The notes beneath the pieces were generated by a model that had not been told where the DNA came from, searched no databases, and saw only the letters and a program-made list of their open reading frames with translations. Of a stretch of 64,000 nt of DNA, positions 49,999 to 60,417 are shown piece by piece. The position numbers and the translations under genes are program-made. Each line of letters begins with the position of its first letter. Positions within the stretch are counted from its first letter, which is position 1. The stretch comes from an uncultured Granulosicoccaceae bacterium (GTDB taxonomy: Bacteria > Pseudomonadota > Gammaproteobacteria > Granulosicoccales > Granulosicoccaceae): assembly GCA_938006335.1 (NCBI GenBank), contig CALLMF010000023.1:1-64000 (forward strand). The letters run 5' to 3'.

Positions 49999-51452
49999 AG
50001 TATCGCGATTTACGGGAATTCATGGCCGGCCTCGAAGCTCGGGATGAACTGATACGCACATCGGTGGTTGTTGATCCAGTGCTGGAAATTACCGAGATCT
50101 GTGATCGCACCTTGCGTAAACAGGGTCCTGCGATCCTTTTCGAGAACCCGAAGGGCAGTGAGTACCCCTTGCTAGGAAACCTGTTCGGCACACCTGAGCG
50201 CGTAGCGCTCGGTATGGGCGAGGACTCGGTTGAAGCGCTGCGTGAAGTAGGCAAGCTGCTCGCGTTCCTGAAGGAACCGGATCCACCCAAGGGGCTCAAG
50301 GATGCGTGGAACACGCTGCCGGTGTTCAAGAAGGTGCTGGACATGGCGCCCAAGACCATCCGATCGGCGGCCTGCCAGGAACACGTCTGGGACGAGGTGG
50401 ATCTGGGGCGTCTGCCAATACAGACCTGCTGGCCGGGGGATGCAGGACCATTGATTACCTGGGGTCTGGTCATCACGCGTGGCCCACACAAGAAGCGCCA
50501 GAATATGGGCATCTACCGGCAACAAGTCATCGGACCTGATCGCACCATCATGCGTTGGCTGGGTCATCGTGGTGGCGCGCTTGATTTCGCCGAGTGGACC
50601 CAGGCAAACCCAGGTGAGCCGTTTCCGGTGGCAGTTGTACTCGGTGCTGACCCTGCGACCATTCTTGGAGCGGTCACGCCAGTGCCGGACACATTGTCGG
50701 AACACGCGTTTGCGGGTCTGTTGCGTGGATCCAGAACCGAGCTGACCCGTGCGACGATGTCAGAGCTTGATATTCCGGCCTCTGCCGAGTTCGTGCTCGA
50801 AGGACATATTTACCCCGATGACACGGCCGCCGAGGGCCCCTTTGGCGATCACACGGGATACTACAACGAGGTTGATAATTTCCCTGTATTCACGGTAGAG
50901 CGAGTGACTCACCGCAGTGATCCGATCTATCACTCGACCTACACCGGCAGGCCACCGGACGAGCCAGCCATACTGGGTGTTGCTCTCAACGAAGTGTTCG
51001 TTCCGATTCTGGTCAAGCAGTTTCCGGAAATCGTCGACTTCTACCTGCCACCGGAGGGCTGCTCCTACCGTATGGCAGTGGTCTCGATGAAAAAGCAGTA
51101 CCCCGGACATGCCAAGCGCGTGATGATGGGTGTGTGGAGCTTCTTGCGTCAGTTCATGTACACCAAGTTTGTCATTGTGGTCGATGACGACGTCAACGCA
51201 CGCTCCTGGGAGGATGTGATCTGGGCGATAACCACTCGCATGGACCCTGTGCGTGACACCACGATGATCGAGTCGACACCGATCGACTATCTTGATTTTG
51301 CGTCCCCAGTCTCCGGCCTTGGATCCAAGATGGGTCTGGACGCGACCAACAAACTGCCGGGCGAGACCCATCGCGAGTGGGGTGAGCCGATACACATGAG
51401 CGCTGACGTCAAGCAGCGTGTTGATGCTCTCTGGTCAGAGCTGGGGCTTTAG
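49995..51452 (+). CDS. ubiD: 4-hydroxy-3-polyprenylbenzoate decarboxylase UbiD
   Basis: Prenylated-FMN decarboxylase of ubiquinone synthesis. The protein is 485 aa, close to E. coli. Family stretches include [33 protein letters not shown] [36 protein letters not shown] with the catalytic acid region, and [25 protein letters not shown]. It needs prFMN made by UbiX, which is not in this window. It is coupled to prlC and ends directly against the convergent CheBR gene. Confidence 0.95.
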   Translation: MKYRDLREFMAGLEARDELIRTSVVVDPVLEITEICDRTLRKQGPAILFENPKGSEYPLLGNLFGTPERVALGMGEDSVEALREVGKLLAFLKEPDPPKGLKDAWNTLPVFKKVLDMAPKTIRSAACQEHVWDEVDLGRLPIQTCWPGDAGPLITWGLVITRGPHKKRQNMGIYRQQVIGPDRTIMRWLGHRGGALDFAEWTQANPGEPFPVAVVLGADPATILGAVTPVPDTLSEHAFAGLLRGSRTELTRATMSELDIPASAEFVLEGHIYPDDTAAEGPFGDHTGYYNEVDNFPVFTVERVTHRSDPIYHSTYTGRPPDEPAILGVALNEVFVPILVKQFPEIVDFYLPPEGCSYRMAVVSMKKQYPGHAKRVMMGVWSFLRQFMYTKFVIVVDDDVNARSWEDVIWAITTRMDPVRDTTMIESTPIDYLDFASPVSGLGSKMGLDATNKLPGETHREWGEPIHMSADVKQRVDALWSELGL

Positions 51453-54400
51453 TCAGCAGGTCTCGTAATTCAGTGCTTTGCGCATTGATACGTTCAACAT
51501 CCGAGCACTCAACTCGCTGCCGCAAAGCAGGTGCATGGTAGTCACCGAAGGCAATACCTGACTCAGACGAGGATTGAAGTCGCCAAGGGTTTCTTCCCGC
51601 GTACGGTCTGAACAGACTATGACCTGGACCGGGTCTTCACCGTTCAGTAGACCGTCGATCAGCTCGATTGTCGCGTCGGTGTCATCACGTGGGTAGCTGG
51701 CAAGGCATAGGTCAAGCGAATGCGAACGTGCTACGTCGCTTGCCTCTTCAATGGAATCGACTTCGATGATATCCAGTGGTAGCACCGCCCCCTCCCGAAG
51801 AACACGCACAATTGAACTGCGACTGTCCTTGTCGGGGTCGAAGACAAGGACGCGCGGTAGCGGAGCACCGCGCGTGTTCGACGTATCGACACCAGAAACA
51901 TGAGGCAAACGTGTCTCAGCTTGCTGCTTGTCGCTCAGCCGAGACGACAGGTCAATCAATGTCACGATGGCGCCAAGCCGTCGCCCACGTACGCCATCGG
52001 CCGATGAGAGATAAGGAACCAACTTCACTTCAGTCAGATTACCATCGGTGGTCTTGATGCCACGTTCACGAGTGTCCTGCACGCTGATAACCGATTTGAT
52101 GTCGTCAAACAATTCAGGGTATTCCAGGCTATTGGAGATGTGATGTAGTGGTCGCCCGATGTCGGTATTCATCAGGTTGAAGTAGTGCGTGGCCACTTGC
52201 GTGAACTTGCGAATGCGCATATCGCCGTCAACAATAACGACTCCAACAAAGGCAAACGAAAGCACGTTGTCGAGATCATCGTTGGCAACGGACAGGTCGT
52301 TGATTTTTTCCTGGAACTCGTTGTTGACGCTAAAGAGCTCTTCGTTGACCGACTGCAGCTCTTCGTTCGCACTCTGCAATTCCTCGTTTGATGACATCAG
52401 CTCTTCGTTGGTGCTTTGCAGTTCCTCATTGGTTGTTTCGAGCTCTTCGTTGGTGAACTGAAGACTTTCCTTGCTGTGGGTGAGCTCTGTTTCAAGATCA
52501 CGGATACGCTGTTGTGTTTGCTCTGCGACATTGAACGCTTCGGCCGCCCGGGAGGGGTTGCTGTCCGAGGATTGCGAGTCATCCAGTATCAGCACGAAGA
52601 ATCCCGGATTATTGAGCTTTTCCGGAAAGTACTCACACTGCAGCTTGATCAACAGGTCGGTATTTGCAATGTGTGCACTGATGTTCGTGTAGTAGACAGG
52701 CTTACCCTCGCTTTCTGCGCGCGTCAGTGCCGTACCTACTGCAACAGCGAGTTGATCATTGATGACGTCGTGGATGTTGGTTGATATCCGACCCGCTGGA
52801 AACCGGGTGAGATACTTGTTGGCGTCGCCATAAAGGTGTACGGCGTGATGTTCCATATCCAGTATCAGGCAAGCGGGTACATGATCATTGATCAGGCTGT
52901 CCTTTACATGCTCGAACAAGGAGTCGCGTTTATTGCTGCGATAGTTTCGTGGTGCGTGGGACACCAGACGGGAGCTTGGCTGAAGTGTGGGTAGGTTTGC
53001 ACTTGGCAGAATTGGAACGACAGGAGGCCTTATCGAGTTTTTCTTCCTGAAGATTCTGTGCTTTTCGTTGATGGGTTCGAGGTAAGTACGCAGCTCACCG
53101 ATGCTTTCTGATGCACCGAAAAACGCCATTCCCCTTGTTTTCAAGGCGAAGTGAAAAGACGAGATGACTTTCTGTTGAACATTGCTCTGGAAGTAGATCA
53201 ACACGTTCCGGCAACACACAAGATCGATATTCGAGAACGGCGGGTCTGTAATCATGTTGTGTGTGGCAAACACCACCATCTGACGAATATCCCTTCGCAA
53301 CACGTAACTGTCGTTTTTTCTATCGAAATATCGCGTAAGCCTTGCCGTGGTCATGTCGGCTTCGATATCGGTGGAATACTGGCCGAGTGACGCCCGCGCT
53401 ATTGCGCTGGCATCAAGATCGGTGGCAAAGATCTTCACCTTTCTTTGAGTCGGGTAACCACCAAGGGCTTCATCAAGTAATATCGCTACCGAGTACGCTT
53501 CCTCTCCCGTAGAGCAGCCGGCAATCCAGACCCTGATTTCTTCACTGTCGTCAGCCTGTTCTACCAGGCTCTTGATGACGTTGCGTTCCAGGTACTCGAA
53601 TGCCTCTTTACCCCGAAAGAATCGGGTGACATTGATGAGTATCTCGCGCGCCAGGGTATGGACTTCCTTCTCGCTGTTTCTGAGCAATGAGAGGTAACTT
53701 TGCAGGTCACTGACCTGGTTGATCCCCATACGACGTTCTATGCGTCGTATGACCGTGCTTGACTTGTAATAGGAAAAATCGATCTGCGCATGACGTCGTA
53801 GCAGCGCAAAGATCTCAACTCTTGAGTCGTCGCTAGTCTCCAATACGGATCGTCCTGGACCATCAATGGACGCGACCATCGGGTGACTGACATAGTTCTC
53901 GACATACGCGGCCAGTTGGGAGGGGGCCATGACGAAGTCGGCATAGCCCGTATTGACTGCGTTGTATGGCATGCCGTCGAATTTCGAAGAATCCGGATCT
54001 TGTACGAGGATGAGTCCACCTGATTCCTTGACTGATTTGATGCCTCGGCTCCCATCGCTCCCGGTACCGGACATCACGATAGCCACCGCACGTTGGTGAG
54101 CATCCTCGGCCAAGGATCTGAAAAATATGTCGATTGGAAGATTGATCCCCAGCTCGTTGGGCTGCTCCATGAGGCACAAGCGCCCTTCCTTGAGGGACAT
54201 GTTCTTTCGTGGTGGTATGACGTAGACCGAATTGCGTTCGACCAGAACGCCATCGGATGCCTTTTGCACTGCCATGCTCGTCGTACGAGCGAGTAGCTCG
54301 TCCATGATGCTGGCGTGATCAGGTGACAGATGCTGCACCACGATGAAGGCACAGTCCGTACTGCTGGAAATGCTGGTGAAGAACTCGCGCAATGCTTCGA

Positions 54401-54491
54401 GGCCACCGGCCGAAGCGCCTATCCCGATATACAGGGTGGGCCGTTGCAACTCGTCGAGTTGGTCGGAGCTGTCGCTAATTTCGTGGTCCAC
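51453..54491 (-). CDS. CheB-CheR-PAS fusion with degenerate receiver-like end
   Basis: Multidomain signalling protein, 1012 aa. Order: CheB-type methylesterase (about 18-205; Ser27, His54, Asp146 present), CheR methyltransferase (about 225-490; INVTRFFRG and the SAM motif IAGCSTGEEAYSVA), a PAS-like region (about 530-640), a heptad coiled coil of NEEL repeats (about 655-725), a PAS domain (about 730-850), and a C-terminal receiver-like domain (about 875-1012). The receiver has DPDKD but lacks the phosphoacceptor Asp (LCLASYP). No histidine kinase domain is present. The start is a GTG with a weak GGGA before it. Confidence 0.9.
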   Translation of the reverse strand: MDHEISDSSDQLDELQRPTLYIGIGASAGGLEALREFFTSISSSTDCAFIVVQHLSPDHASIMDELLARTTSMAVQKASDGVLVERNSVYVIPPRKNMSLKEGRLCLMEQPNELGINLPIDIFFRSLAEDAHQRAVAIVMSGTGSDGSRGIKSVKESGGLILVQDPDSSKFDGMPYNAVNTGYADFVMAPSQLAAYVENYVSHPMVASIDGPGRSVLETSDDSRVEIFALLRRHAQIDFSYYKSSTVIRRIERRMGINQVSDLQSYLSLLRNSEKEVHTLAREILINVTRFFRGKEAFEYLERNVIKSLVEQADDSEEIRVWIAGCSTGEEAYSVAILLDEALGGYPTQRKVKIFATDLDASAIARASLGQYSTDIEADMTTARLTRYFDRKNDSYVLRRDIRQMVVFATHNMITDPPFSNIDLVCCRNVLIYFQSNVQQKVISSFHFALKTRGMAFFGASESIGELRTYLEPINEKHRIFRKKNSIRPPVVPILPSANLPTLQPSSRLVSHAPRNYRSNKRDSLFEHVKDSLINDHVPACLILDMEHHAVHLYGDANKYLTRFPAGRISTNIHDVINDQLAVAVGTALTRAESEGKPVYYTNISAHIANTDLLIKLQCEYFPEKLNNPGFFVLILDDSQSSDSNPSRAAEAFNVAEQTQQRIRDLETELTHSKESLQFTNEELETTNEELQSTNEELMSSNEELQSANEELQSVNEELFSVNNEFQEKINDLSVANDDLDNVLSFAFVGVVIVDGDMRIRKFTQVATHYFNLMNTDIGRPLHHISNSLEYPELFDDIKSVISVQDTRERGIKTTDGNLTEVKLVPYLSSADGVRGRRLGAIVTLIDLSSRLSDKQQAETRLPHVSGVDTSNTRGAPLPRVLVFDPDKDSRSSIVRVLREGAVLPLDIIEVDSIEEASDVARSHSLDLCLASYPRDDTDATIELIDGLLNGEDPVQVIVCSDRTREETLGDFNPRLSQVLPSVTTMHLLCGSELSARMLNVSMRKALNYETC
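52321..52461 (-). repeat. 21-bp coding repeats (NEEL heptads)
   Basis: About seven imperfect 21-bp units in the CheB-CheR-PAS gene encode NEEL plus three variable residues (for example NEELQST, NEELMSS, NEELQSA). This is a coiled coil typical of CheBR-PAS fusions and is coding sequence, not a CRISPR. Confidence 0.9.
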
Positions 54492-54596
54492 TGGATCCCG
54501 GTCCGGAGGAGAGTGAGGGTGTTGGTGCTCTTTGCAACCTCAAGTTGCGTCCTATAAGAGCCGTGTTCCCTCTACTGTACTGTTTTTGACTGTATT

Positions 54597-55922
54597 TCAG
54601 GCTGGGGCGAAAAGAAGTGTCCCTGCGCCTGGCCGGTCTTCCACGGGGCGCTCGTCAGCGAGATTCAGGAAGGTGCCGGGTGATAGGCCACTGGTCGATT
54701 CCAGTTGTGCGAGCAGAGCAGGTATCTGTCCTGCCGGCAATGGTGGAGCCATGCTGTAGCCCTGAGCGGCTGAACATCCGAGCTCGGCGAGCGTTTCGCG
54801 AGTCGAGACGCTTTCGACACCGACAGCAACAATGGGTAGCACCAGCGACCGAGCCAGCTCGATCAGGCATGAGACCACGGCGACGCCGGTGGCTGCAGAG
54901 TCGGACGTGCGGTCAAGTTCGCGGAGCATGGCCGGACTGAGCTTTATCTGATCGATGGGAAGGCGCGCAAGCACCGCAAGCCCGGAATGACCTGAGCCAA
55001 ACCCGTCAACAGCCAGGCAGACACCGTGCTTCCTGAGGGTGTCCAGGGTGTGAGTGGCGTCAGTCGACCTCCATACCGATTCGTCAATCTCGAGGATCAA
55101 CTGATCGGCAGGTATGTCGTAGCGTGCGAGGGCGCCGGTCACGCAGGATACGAAGCCCGGCAAGCGCAGCTCCTGGGCTGCGACATTGATGGCAAGAGAC
55201 ACACCTTCCGGAATCAGGCCCTGTTGATGCCATTCTGACCAGTGCTTGCATGCGAGATTGATCAGGCGATCACTGGTTTCGGCGAGTCTGCCGCAGGCCT
55301 CGAGCTCCTTGAGGAACGCAAGGGTCGAGGCAGCGTCGGTGTGTCCACGCCACCGGGGCAAGACTTCGAAGCCGAACAACTGACCGTTGGCGAGATGCCA
55401 CTGAGGCTGAAAATGTATAGAGAGGTCGCTCTCGACATCGATCGTTTTCGGGCTGCCTGGAGCCTTCTTGTCGACGAACATCCGCGACTGAATGCGATTG
55501 ATCAGGGCCGAGGCGTAAGGCACAGCCGGGTTGACGAGAACCAGCACTGCGGCAAGGCGATCGATACAGCGACACGGCAGCATCGCAAAGGCTCGGATCG
55601 GAGGACAATCCACAGGTAAGCCTGCGATCGAATCGTGACTCACCCGGTTGGCAAACAAGGGCTGAGCCCGGTCGAATGCGGCGAAGAGCAATGGATCCAC
55701 CACAGCGTGCGCTGCATCGTCTGGCGAGATCAGTTCGGCTGCATCAGCGCTTCTGTCGATGACGACCAGGGCGTGTCGCGTGGTCAGGCAAGCGCGCGTC
55801 AGTACGCATCCCCACGTGCTGCCGGTATCGTCCATTGTTCGGACAAGCAAGGTCGCAAGTCCTTCGATTGAAGGATCGAACTCGTCGTCGTGCTTGCGAT
55901 GTTCAGCTATGTCAGTGACCAC
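54597..55922 (-). CDS. Degenerate GAF-EAL protein
   Basis: C-di-GMP-related EAL protein, 441 aa from GTG 55922. A GAF-like region (about 10-150; CPPIRAFAMLPCRCIDRLAAVLVLVNPAVPY) is followed by an EAL domain (about 165-420). The EAL keeps FEVL, INVAAQEL, EIDES, IKL and QGY, but DDFGTG reads DGFGSG and the EGVE motif reads VGVE, so two acidic active-site residues are lost. It probably binds or senses rather than cleaves c-di-GMP. The longer start at 56111 would overlap hemD. It lies 105 bp upstream of the CheBR gene and reads in the same direction. Confidence 0.8.
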   Translation of the reverse strand: MVTDIAEHRKHDDEFDPSIEGLATLLVRTMDDTGSTWGCVLTRACLTTRHALVVIDRSADAAELISPDDAAHAVVDPLLFAAFDRAQPLFANRVSHDSIAGLPVDCPPIRAFAMLPCRCIDRLAAVLVLVNPAVPYASALINRIQSRMFVDKKAPGSPKTIDVESDLSIHFQPQWHLANGQLFGFEVLPRWRGHTDAASTLAFLKELEACGRLAETSDRLINLACKHWSEWHQQGLIPEGVSLAINVAAQELRLPGFVSCVTGALARYDIPADQLILEIDESVWRSTDATHTLDTLRKHGVCLAVDGFGSGHSGLAVLARLPIDQIKLSPAMLRELDRTSDSAATGVAVVSCLIELARSLVLPIVAVGVESVSTRETLAELGCSAAQGYSMAPPLPAGQIPALLAQLESTSGLSPGTFLNLADERPVEDRPGAGTLLFAPA

Positions 55923-56040
55923 ACTGATGCCGTTGCGACGACTGGCCAAAAGGCCGGTCGTCTGGTTCCTGGGTGCGACAGGATAAGCGTAATTCGTCAG
56001 ACTGTACTGATGAATTCGCGCTAAACATGTAAACGATTGG

Positions 56041-56811
56041 TTATGAAAACGATTGACCGGCGCGCCATAGCAACAGTGCATCGACTTGAGCTGCATCGCC
56101 TGCAGAAGCAATGATTGTCATTGGACCGGAAAATCCCAGCGACCGCGCGTGATCACGTGCGCGTTCGTTGTTGAGTACCATCGCAACGTTCAGTAGGGAA
56201 GGTAATTGGCAGCCACCCATATGCATGAGATTGTCGAGCGCCTCATTGCTCGGCACCAGGATGATGTCCGGCAGTGGGCTCAATTGCCGAAGCACGTCAG
56301 ACGGTTTCGTCTGTGGGCACACGCGTCGATACACGGCGTACTCCGTGACCGCAACGCCTGCTTCCCGAAGCAGCCTGGTGACCACGCCGCGACCACCTTC
56401 GCCGGTAACGATGGTCACTCCATCATCGAGCTGATCAGCCTGTTCTTTTACCAGACCTTCGACAAGTACCTCGCTGGTGTAAGGCGCTCGAGGTTCCGAT
56501 GCCATCGCCTGGCCCAGTGACTCGAGCGCGCCGTGCGTCGCAGGCCCGATGGCGTATGCGCGCGCCGAATACCATGGCAAGTCGGCTATCGTGTTGGCAT
56601 GGCGAACCGCATTCATGCTGGTGAAAATCACCACGCCATGCGGCGAACCGGAGCTGGAGACAGGCACGGCCTCAATAGCCAGGCTGGGCAGTTCAACCGG
56701 TTGAAAACCGGCCGCCCGGCAACGCGATACCAGCGTTTGCGCTTGTCTTTTCGGGCGCAGGATGAGTACGCGGGGCGCGGAGTCGGGTGGATCGTGCTGC
56801 TTGTCAGGCAC
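56041..56811 (-). CDS. hemD: Uroporphyrinogen-III synthase
   Basis: Cyclises hydroxymethylbilane to uroporphyrinogen III in haem synthesis. The protein is 256 aa. The fold shows RVLILRPKRQAQTLVSRCRAAGFQPVELPSLAIE, VVIFTSMNAVRH, AIGPATHGAL and ITGEGGRG-like TIVTGEGGRG. HemD proteins diverge strongly, but position after hemC makes this sure. The start is a GTG at 56811 that overlaps the hemC end by 8 nt. Confidence 0.92.
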   Translation of the reverse strand: MPDKQHDPPDSAPRVLILRPKRQAQTLVSRCRAAGFQPVELPSLAIEAVPVSSSGSPHGVVIFTSMNAVRHANTIADLPWYSARAYAIGPATHGALESLGQAMASEPRAPYTSEVLVEGLVKEQADQLDDGVTIVTGEGGRGVVTRLLREAGVAVTEYAVYRRVCPQTKPSDVLRQLSPLPDIILVPSNEALDNLMHMGGCQLPSLLNVAMVLNNERARDHARSLGFSGPMTIIASAGDAAQVDALLLWRAGQSFS

Positions 56812-57793
56812 CTTCGGCGACCTGAGCGGCGGCGTCGTCGAGCAAGGTCTGCGCACCGCTCTTGAGCAAGGCTTGAGCGACACGCTGTCCGAGCTCATCG
56901 GCCGCTTCGATGCTTGCCGGGTTATCGGCCAGACGATCGGCACCCGGCAGGTTGATAGCTTCGACACGATGCAGTGTGGTGTCACCGTTGAGCTGGACGA
57001 CGCGTGCTGTCAATTCAAGTCGCCCATCCGTGAGAGTGGCGTGGCCGGCGATAGGCGCGGAACAGCCGCCGTTCAGTGTTCTCGAGACAGCGCGTTCTGC
57101 GGCAAGGCGATGTGCCGTTTCGTGATGGTGCAGCACCGCCAGCAAGCCGGCAGTCTCTTTGTCCTCGCTTCTGGCCTCGACGCCGATGATGCCCTGGCCG
57201 ATCGCTGGCAGGCAGACATCAGCGGGGAGACGCGCACCGATGCGTGCATCCAGTGCCAGGCGCTGCAAGCCTGCAGCGGCGAGAACAATGGCGTCGTGCT
57301 CTCCTGCGTCAAGCTTTGCGAGCCGAGAGTTCACGTTGCCGCGCAGCATGCCGATCTTGAGGTCCGGGCGCTTGGCCAATATCTGTGACCTGCGTCTCAG
57401 GCTACAGGTCCCTATGCGCGCACCCTCCGGGAGCTCATCGATGCCGGTGATGGTCTGACCGAGTTGCGGCACCAGGGCATCAGTCGGGTCCTCCCGATCA
57501 AGGATGGCAAGCAGTGCGAGTCCGTCGGGCAGGTTGGCTTCGACGTCTTTCATGGAGTGCACGGCGATGTCGGCCCGACCATCGAACAGGGCGCGCTCGA
57601 GTTCCTTGACGAACAGGCCCTTGCCTCCGACACGTGACAGGGGAGTTTCGAGCCATTGATCACCCTTGGTGGTCATGGGCACCAGAATGACGTCCAGGCC
57701 GGGATGAGCCGCCATGAGACGGGCACGCACGTGTTCGGCCTGCCAAACGGCCAAGGGACTCTGACGGGTGGCGATACGAAGGCTGGCTGGCAT
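56804..57793 (-). CDS. hemC: Porphobilinogen deaminase
   Basis: Polymerises four porphobilinogens to hydroxymethylbilane. The protein is 329 aa; the last ~15 residues extend beyond E. coli. The dipyrromethane cofactor is bound by Cys244 in LNGGCSAPIAG. Other motifs are RIATRQSPLAVWQAEHV, VHSMKDVE and RRRSQILAKRPDL. It is divergent from argH with an 82-bp gap and coupled to hemD. Confidence 0.97.
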   Translation of the reverse strand: MPASLRIATRQSPLAVWQAEHVRARLMAAHPGLDVILVPMTTKGDQWLETPLSRVGGKGLFVKELERALFDGRADIAVHSMKDVEANLPDGLALLAILDREDPTDALVPQLGQTITGIDELPEGARIGTCSLRRRSQILAKRPDLKIGMLRGNVNSRLAKLDAGEHDAIVLAAAGLQRLALDARIGARLPADVCLPAIGQGIIGVEARSEDKETAGLLAVLHHHETAHRLAAERAVSRTLNGGCSAPIAGHATLTDGRLELTARVVQLNGDTTLHRVEAINLPGADRLADNPASIEAADELGQRVAQALLKSGAQTLLDDAAAQVAEGA

Positions 57794-57875
57794 ACCGGTA
57801 AACTAGTTGCACGTGCGGGCTCCTCGCCAGTATACGGAGTGCGCGCCCTTTCCCGATCCCGGATACCCGCACCGC

Positions 57876-59303
57876 ATGTCAGATCGTCCTGCCGCGTCTT
57901 CAACTGATTCCTCCAGTACCGCGCCCGAAAAACTCTGGGGCGGCCGCTTCGAGGAGTCCACTGATCGTTTCGTCGAGGCGTTTACTGCATCCGTCGGATT
58001 CGATCAGCGCATGGCCGTCGAGGACATCACCGGGTCGCGCGCGCATGCAACGATGCTGCAGCGCACCGGGGTGCTATCCGCTGAGGACGAGCAGGCCATT
58101 CATGCAGGGCTCGATGCCATAGAGGCGGATATTCGTGCTGGCGTGTTCGAGTGGTCCGTCGAGCTCGAAGACGTGCATATGAACATCGAAGCAGCGTTGA
58201 CTGCACGCATCGGGGATGCAGGCAAACGTCTGCATACCGGGCGCTCGCGCAACGACCAGGTGGCAACGGATCTGAGGCTTTGGCTGCGCGGTGCCAGTGA
58301 CCACGCAGAAGTCGAGTGCCGGCGTTTGCTCGATGGTTGCCTGGATCTGGCATCTCGCCACGTCGACGTCATCATGCCCGGTTTCACGCACTTGCAAACC
58401 GCGCAGCCGGTGACCTTTGGCCACCACGTGATGGCCTGGTTCGAGATGTTGTTGAGGGACCTCGAGCGGCTGCGTGACGCCCGTCAACGACTCAACAGGA
58501 TGCCGTTGGGCGCGGCTGCATTGGCCGGAACGTCCTACCCGATCGATCGTGAGATCACGCGTGATCTACTCGGCTTCGATGCGCTCTGCGAGAACTCTCT
58601 GGATGCTGTCAGCGACCGTGACTTCGCGATCGAATTTGCGTCTGCAACGGCCCTGTGCCTGATGCATCTGTCGCGCATCGCAGAAGAGCTGGTGCTGTGG
58701 ACATCGGCTCAGTTCGATTTCATTACCTTGCCAGACCGGTTCTGTACGGGTTCTTCGATCATGCCGCAGAAAAAGAATCCCGACGTCCCGGAGCTGGTGC
58801 GAGGCAAGAGCGGAAGAGCGACCGGGAATCTGGTCGCCTTGCTGACGCTCATGAAAGGACAGCCACTGGCCTACAACAAGGACAATCAGGAAGACAAGGA
58901 GCCGCTGTTCGATAGTGCCGACACTCTGATCGATTGTCTGCGTGCCTTTGCCGACATGATTCCGGCCATAGAAGCAAAGCCTGCGGTGATGCGTGAGGCG
59001 GCTCGTCGCGGCTTCTCGACAGCGACAGATCTTGCCGACTATCTGGTGGGTCGCGGGCTCGCCTTCCGAGATGCCCACGCTGTGGTGGGGCGTGCAGTCA
59101 GACATGGTGTGGAGAACGAGCTTGATCTTGCCGACATGGACTATGCGACGCTGTCGAGCTTCAGCCCTGCTATCGGTGAGGATGTATTCGAGGTGTTGAC
59201 GCTCGAAGGCTCGGTGGCAAGCCGTTCGCATCGTGGAGGAACGGCGCCTGAATCGGTCCGGCAAGCCATTGCCAGAGCGCGTGAGCGCCTGGCTTCACTC
59301 TGA
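57876..59303 (+). CDS. argH: Argininosuccinate lyase
   Basis: Last enzyme of arginine synthesis; it cleaves argininosuccinate to arginine and fumarate. The protein is 475 aa. It has [37 protein letters not shown], the fumarase-type signature [12 protein letters not shown] with the catalytic Ser, and [22 protein letters not shown] chose ATG 57876, giving a ~20-residue polar lead. It is divergent from hemC. Confidence 0.97.
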   Translation: MSDRPAASSTDSSSTAPEKLWGGRFEESTDRFVEAFTASVGFDQRMAVEDITGSRAHATMLQRTGVLSAEDEQAIHAGLDAIEADIRAGVFEWSVELEDVHMNIEAALTARIGDAGKRLHTGRSRNDQVATDLRLWLRGASDHAEVECRRLLDGCLDLASRHVDVIMPGFTHLQTAQPVTFGHHVMAWFEMLLRDLERLRDARQRLNRMPLGAAALAGTSYPIDREITRDLLGFDALCENSLDAVSDRDFAIEFASATALCLMHLSRIAEELVLWTSAQFDFITLPDRFCTGSSIMPQKKNPDVPELVRGKSGRATGNLVALLTLMKGQPLAYNKDNQEDKEPLFDSADTLIDCLRAFADMIPAIEAKPAVMREAARRGFSTATDLADYLVGRGLAFRDAHAVVGRAVRHGVENELDLADMDYATLSSFSPAIGEDVFEVLTLEGSVASRSHRGGTAPESVRQAIARARERLASL

Positions 59304-59319
59304 GCAGCGTGCCGCTACC

Positions 59320-59997
59320 CTACATACCAAATTGGCGTTTGAGCCAGGTGGATATGTCCTCGACCTCTTCTGCGCTCACGCTGTGAGCAATTGCGTAGGT
59401 ATGCCACTCGACCTGAATGCCCGAAGCCTGCAGTGAGGCATACGATTGTTCCCCGAAACGCAGGGCGATGACGTCATCGCTGGTGCCGTGGGCCATGAAC
59501 ACCGGGGTCGGGCGGTTGGCGTCGGTGATTGCCGGCAGGATCTCGGCCTGTAGCGGCAAATAGCATGACAATGCAAGTATGCCACCCAGAGGGTGTTTGG
59601 ATAGAAGGCCGGCGTAGAGTGCAATAGCCCCCCCTTGGGAGAACCCGGCAAGAATGATATTTTCGGCCGGAATGCCTCGCTCGAGTTCCTGCTCGATCAG
59701 CAGATCGATGGCGCTGGCAGATTCCTTGATGCCTTCTGCGTCCTGCTGACGACTTTCGAAGTCTATCGAGGTGATGTCGTACCAGCCACGCATGGCGGCC
59801 CCGCCGTTGACCGTGATGGGGCGCACGGGCGCATGCGGAAAGACAAAACGCACTCCCGGGCGTGAAAGCAGGTTCAGGCTGGGCACGATGGGTTCGAAAT
59901 CGTGGCCGCTAGCGCCAAGTCCGTGTAACCAGATAACGGAGTACTCGCAAGTATCCCCTGTCTGGATTTCAATGCAGTCGAGCGGTTTCGGGCTCAT
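59320..59997 (-). CDS. Alpha/beta hydrolase, phospholipase/carboxylesterase family
   Basis: Serine esterase of the EstB/acyl-protein thioesterase type. The protein is 225 aa. The oxyanion region VIWLHGLGASGHDF, the nucleophile elbow GFSQGGA, the Asp in MAHGTSDDVI and the His in YAIAHSVSAEE form the usual triad. I chose ATG 59997 (MSPKPLDCIEIQ). It is convergent with argH, 16 nt apart, and divergent from lptM. Confidence 0.9.
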   Translation of the reverse strand: MSPKPLDCIEIQTGDTCEYSVIWLHGLGASGHDFEPIVPSLNLLSRPGVRFVFPHAPVRPITVNGGAAMRGWYDITSIDFESRQQDAEGIKESASAIDLLIEQELERGIPAENIILAGFSQGGAIALYAGLLSKHPLGGILALSCYLPLQAEILPAITDANRPTPVFMAHGTSDDVIALRFGEQSYASLQASGIQVEWHTYAIAHSVSAEEVEDISTWLKRQFGM

Positions 59998-60093
59998 GAA
60001 GGGCACAGCAGACCTGAGAGTGCGAGCCCAAGGAGTATACTGCATAGCCCTTCCTGATCACCTTGGACGATCAGTCGTCAGGTTCATGCGTCG

Positions 60094-60417
60094 ATGTCAT
60101 CTACATCCCAAACTCTTGTCACTCCACGCTCATGCCGCCGCGTTTCACGGTTGGCGATGTGCGGTGTTGCCTGCCTGAGCCTTGCGCTCGCGGCGTGTGG
60201 AAACAAGGGTCCGCTCTACCTGGAACCGCAAGACTCTGCGCCGATCACCTTGCCGGAACGAGAGCCGCTATCAGAGCTTGAAGCCCCGGCAGCGACGACC
60301 TCCGTCGACGATGACCCTGATGAGCAAGGGCGTGACCGGAAGACGCGTGAGCAGCAAAATGCTCAGGACACGACAAGCGATCAGACAGAAGAAAATCAAA
60401 CCGACGTGGTCCGATGA
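60094..60417 (+). CDS. lptM: LPS translocon maturation chaperone LptM (YifL)
   Basis: Small lipoprotein that helps the LptD/LptE complex mature. The protein is 107 aa. The lipobox LAAC precedes Cys35, and the mature protein starts with the family sequence CGNKGPLYLEPQD. The C-terminal half is acidic and polar. ATG 60094 gives a long n-region; ATG 60157 is an alternative. Its stop overlaps the lysA start (ATGA), as is common for this pair. Confidence 0.88.
   Translation: MSSTSQTLVTPRSCRRVSRLAMCGVACLSLALAACGNKGPLYLEPQDSAPITLPEREPLSELEAPAATTSVDDDPDEQGRDRKTREQQNAQDTTSDQTEENQTDVVR

Noticed and set aside
52321..52461. Regular ~21-bp repeats that could suggest a CRISPR array
   Set aside because: The units are contiguous, lack spacers, and encode the NEEL coiled coil in the CheBR gene.
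55923..56111. Longer start for the GAF-EAL protein
   Set aside because: It would overlap hemD by 71 nt and add a segment without domain features; the region 55923-56040 looks intergenic.
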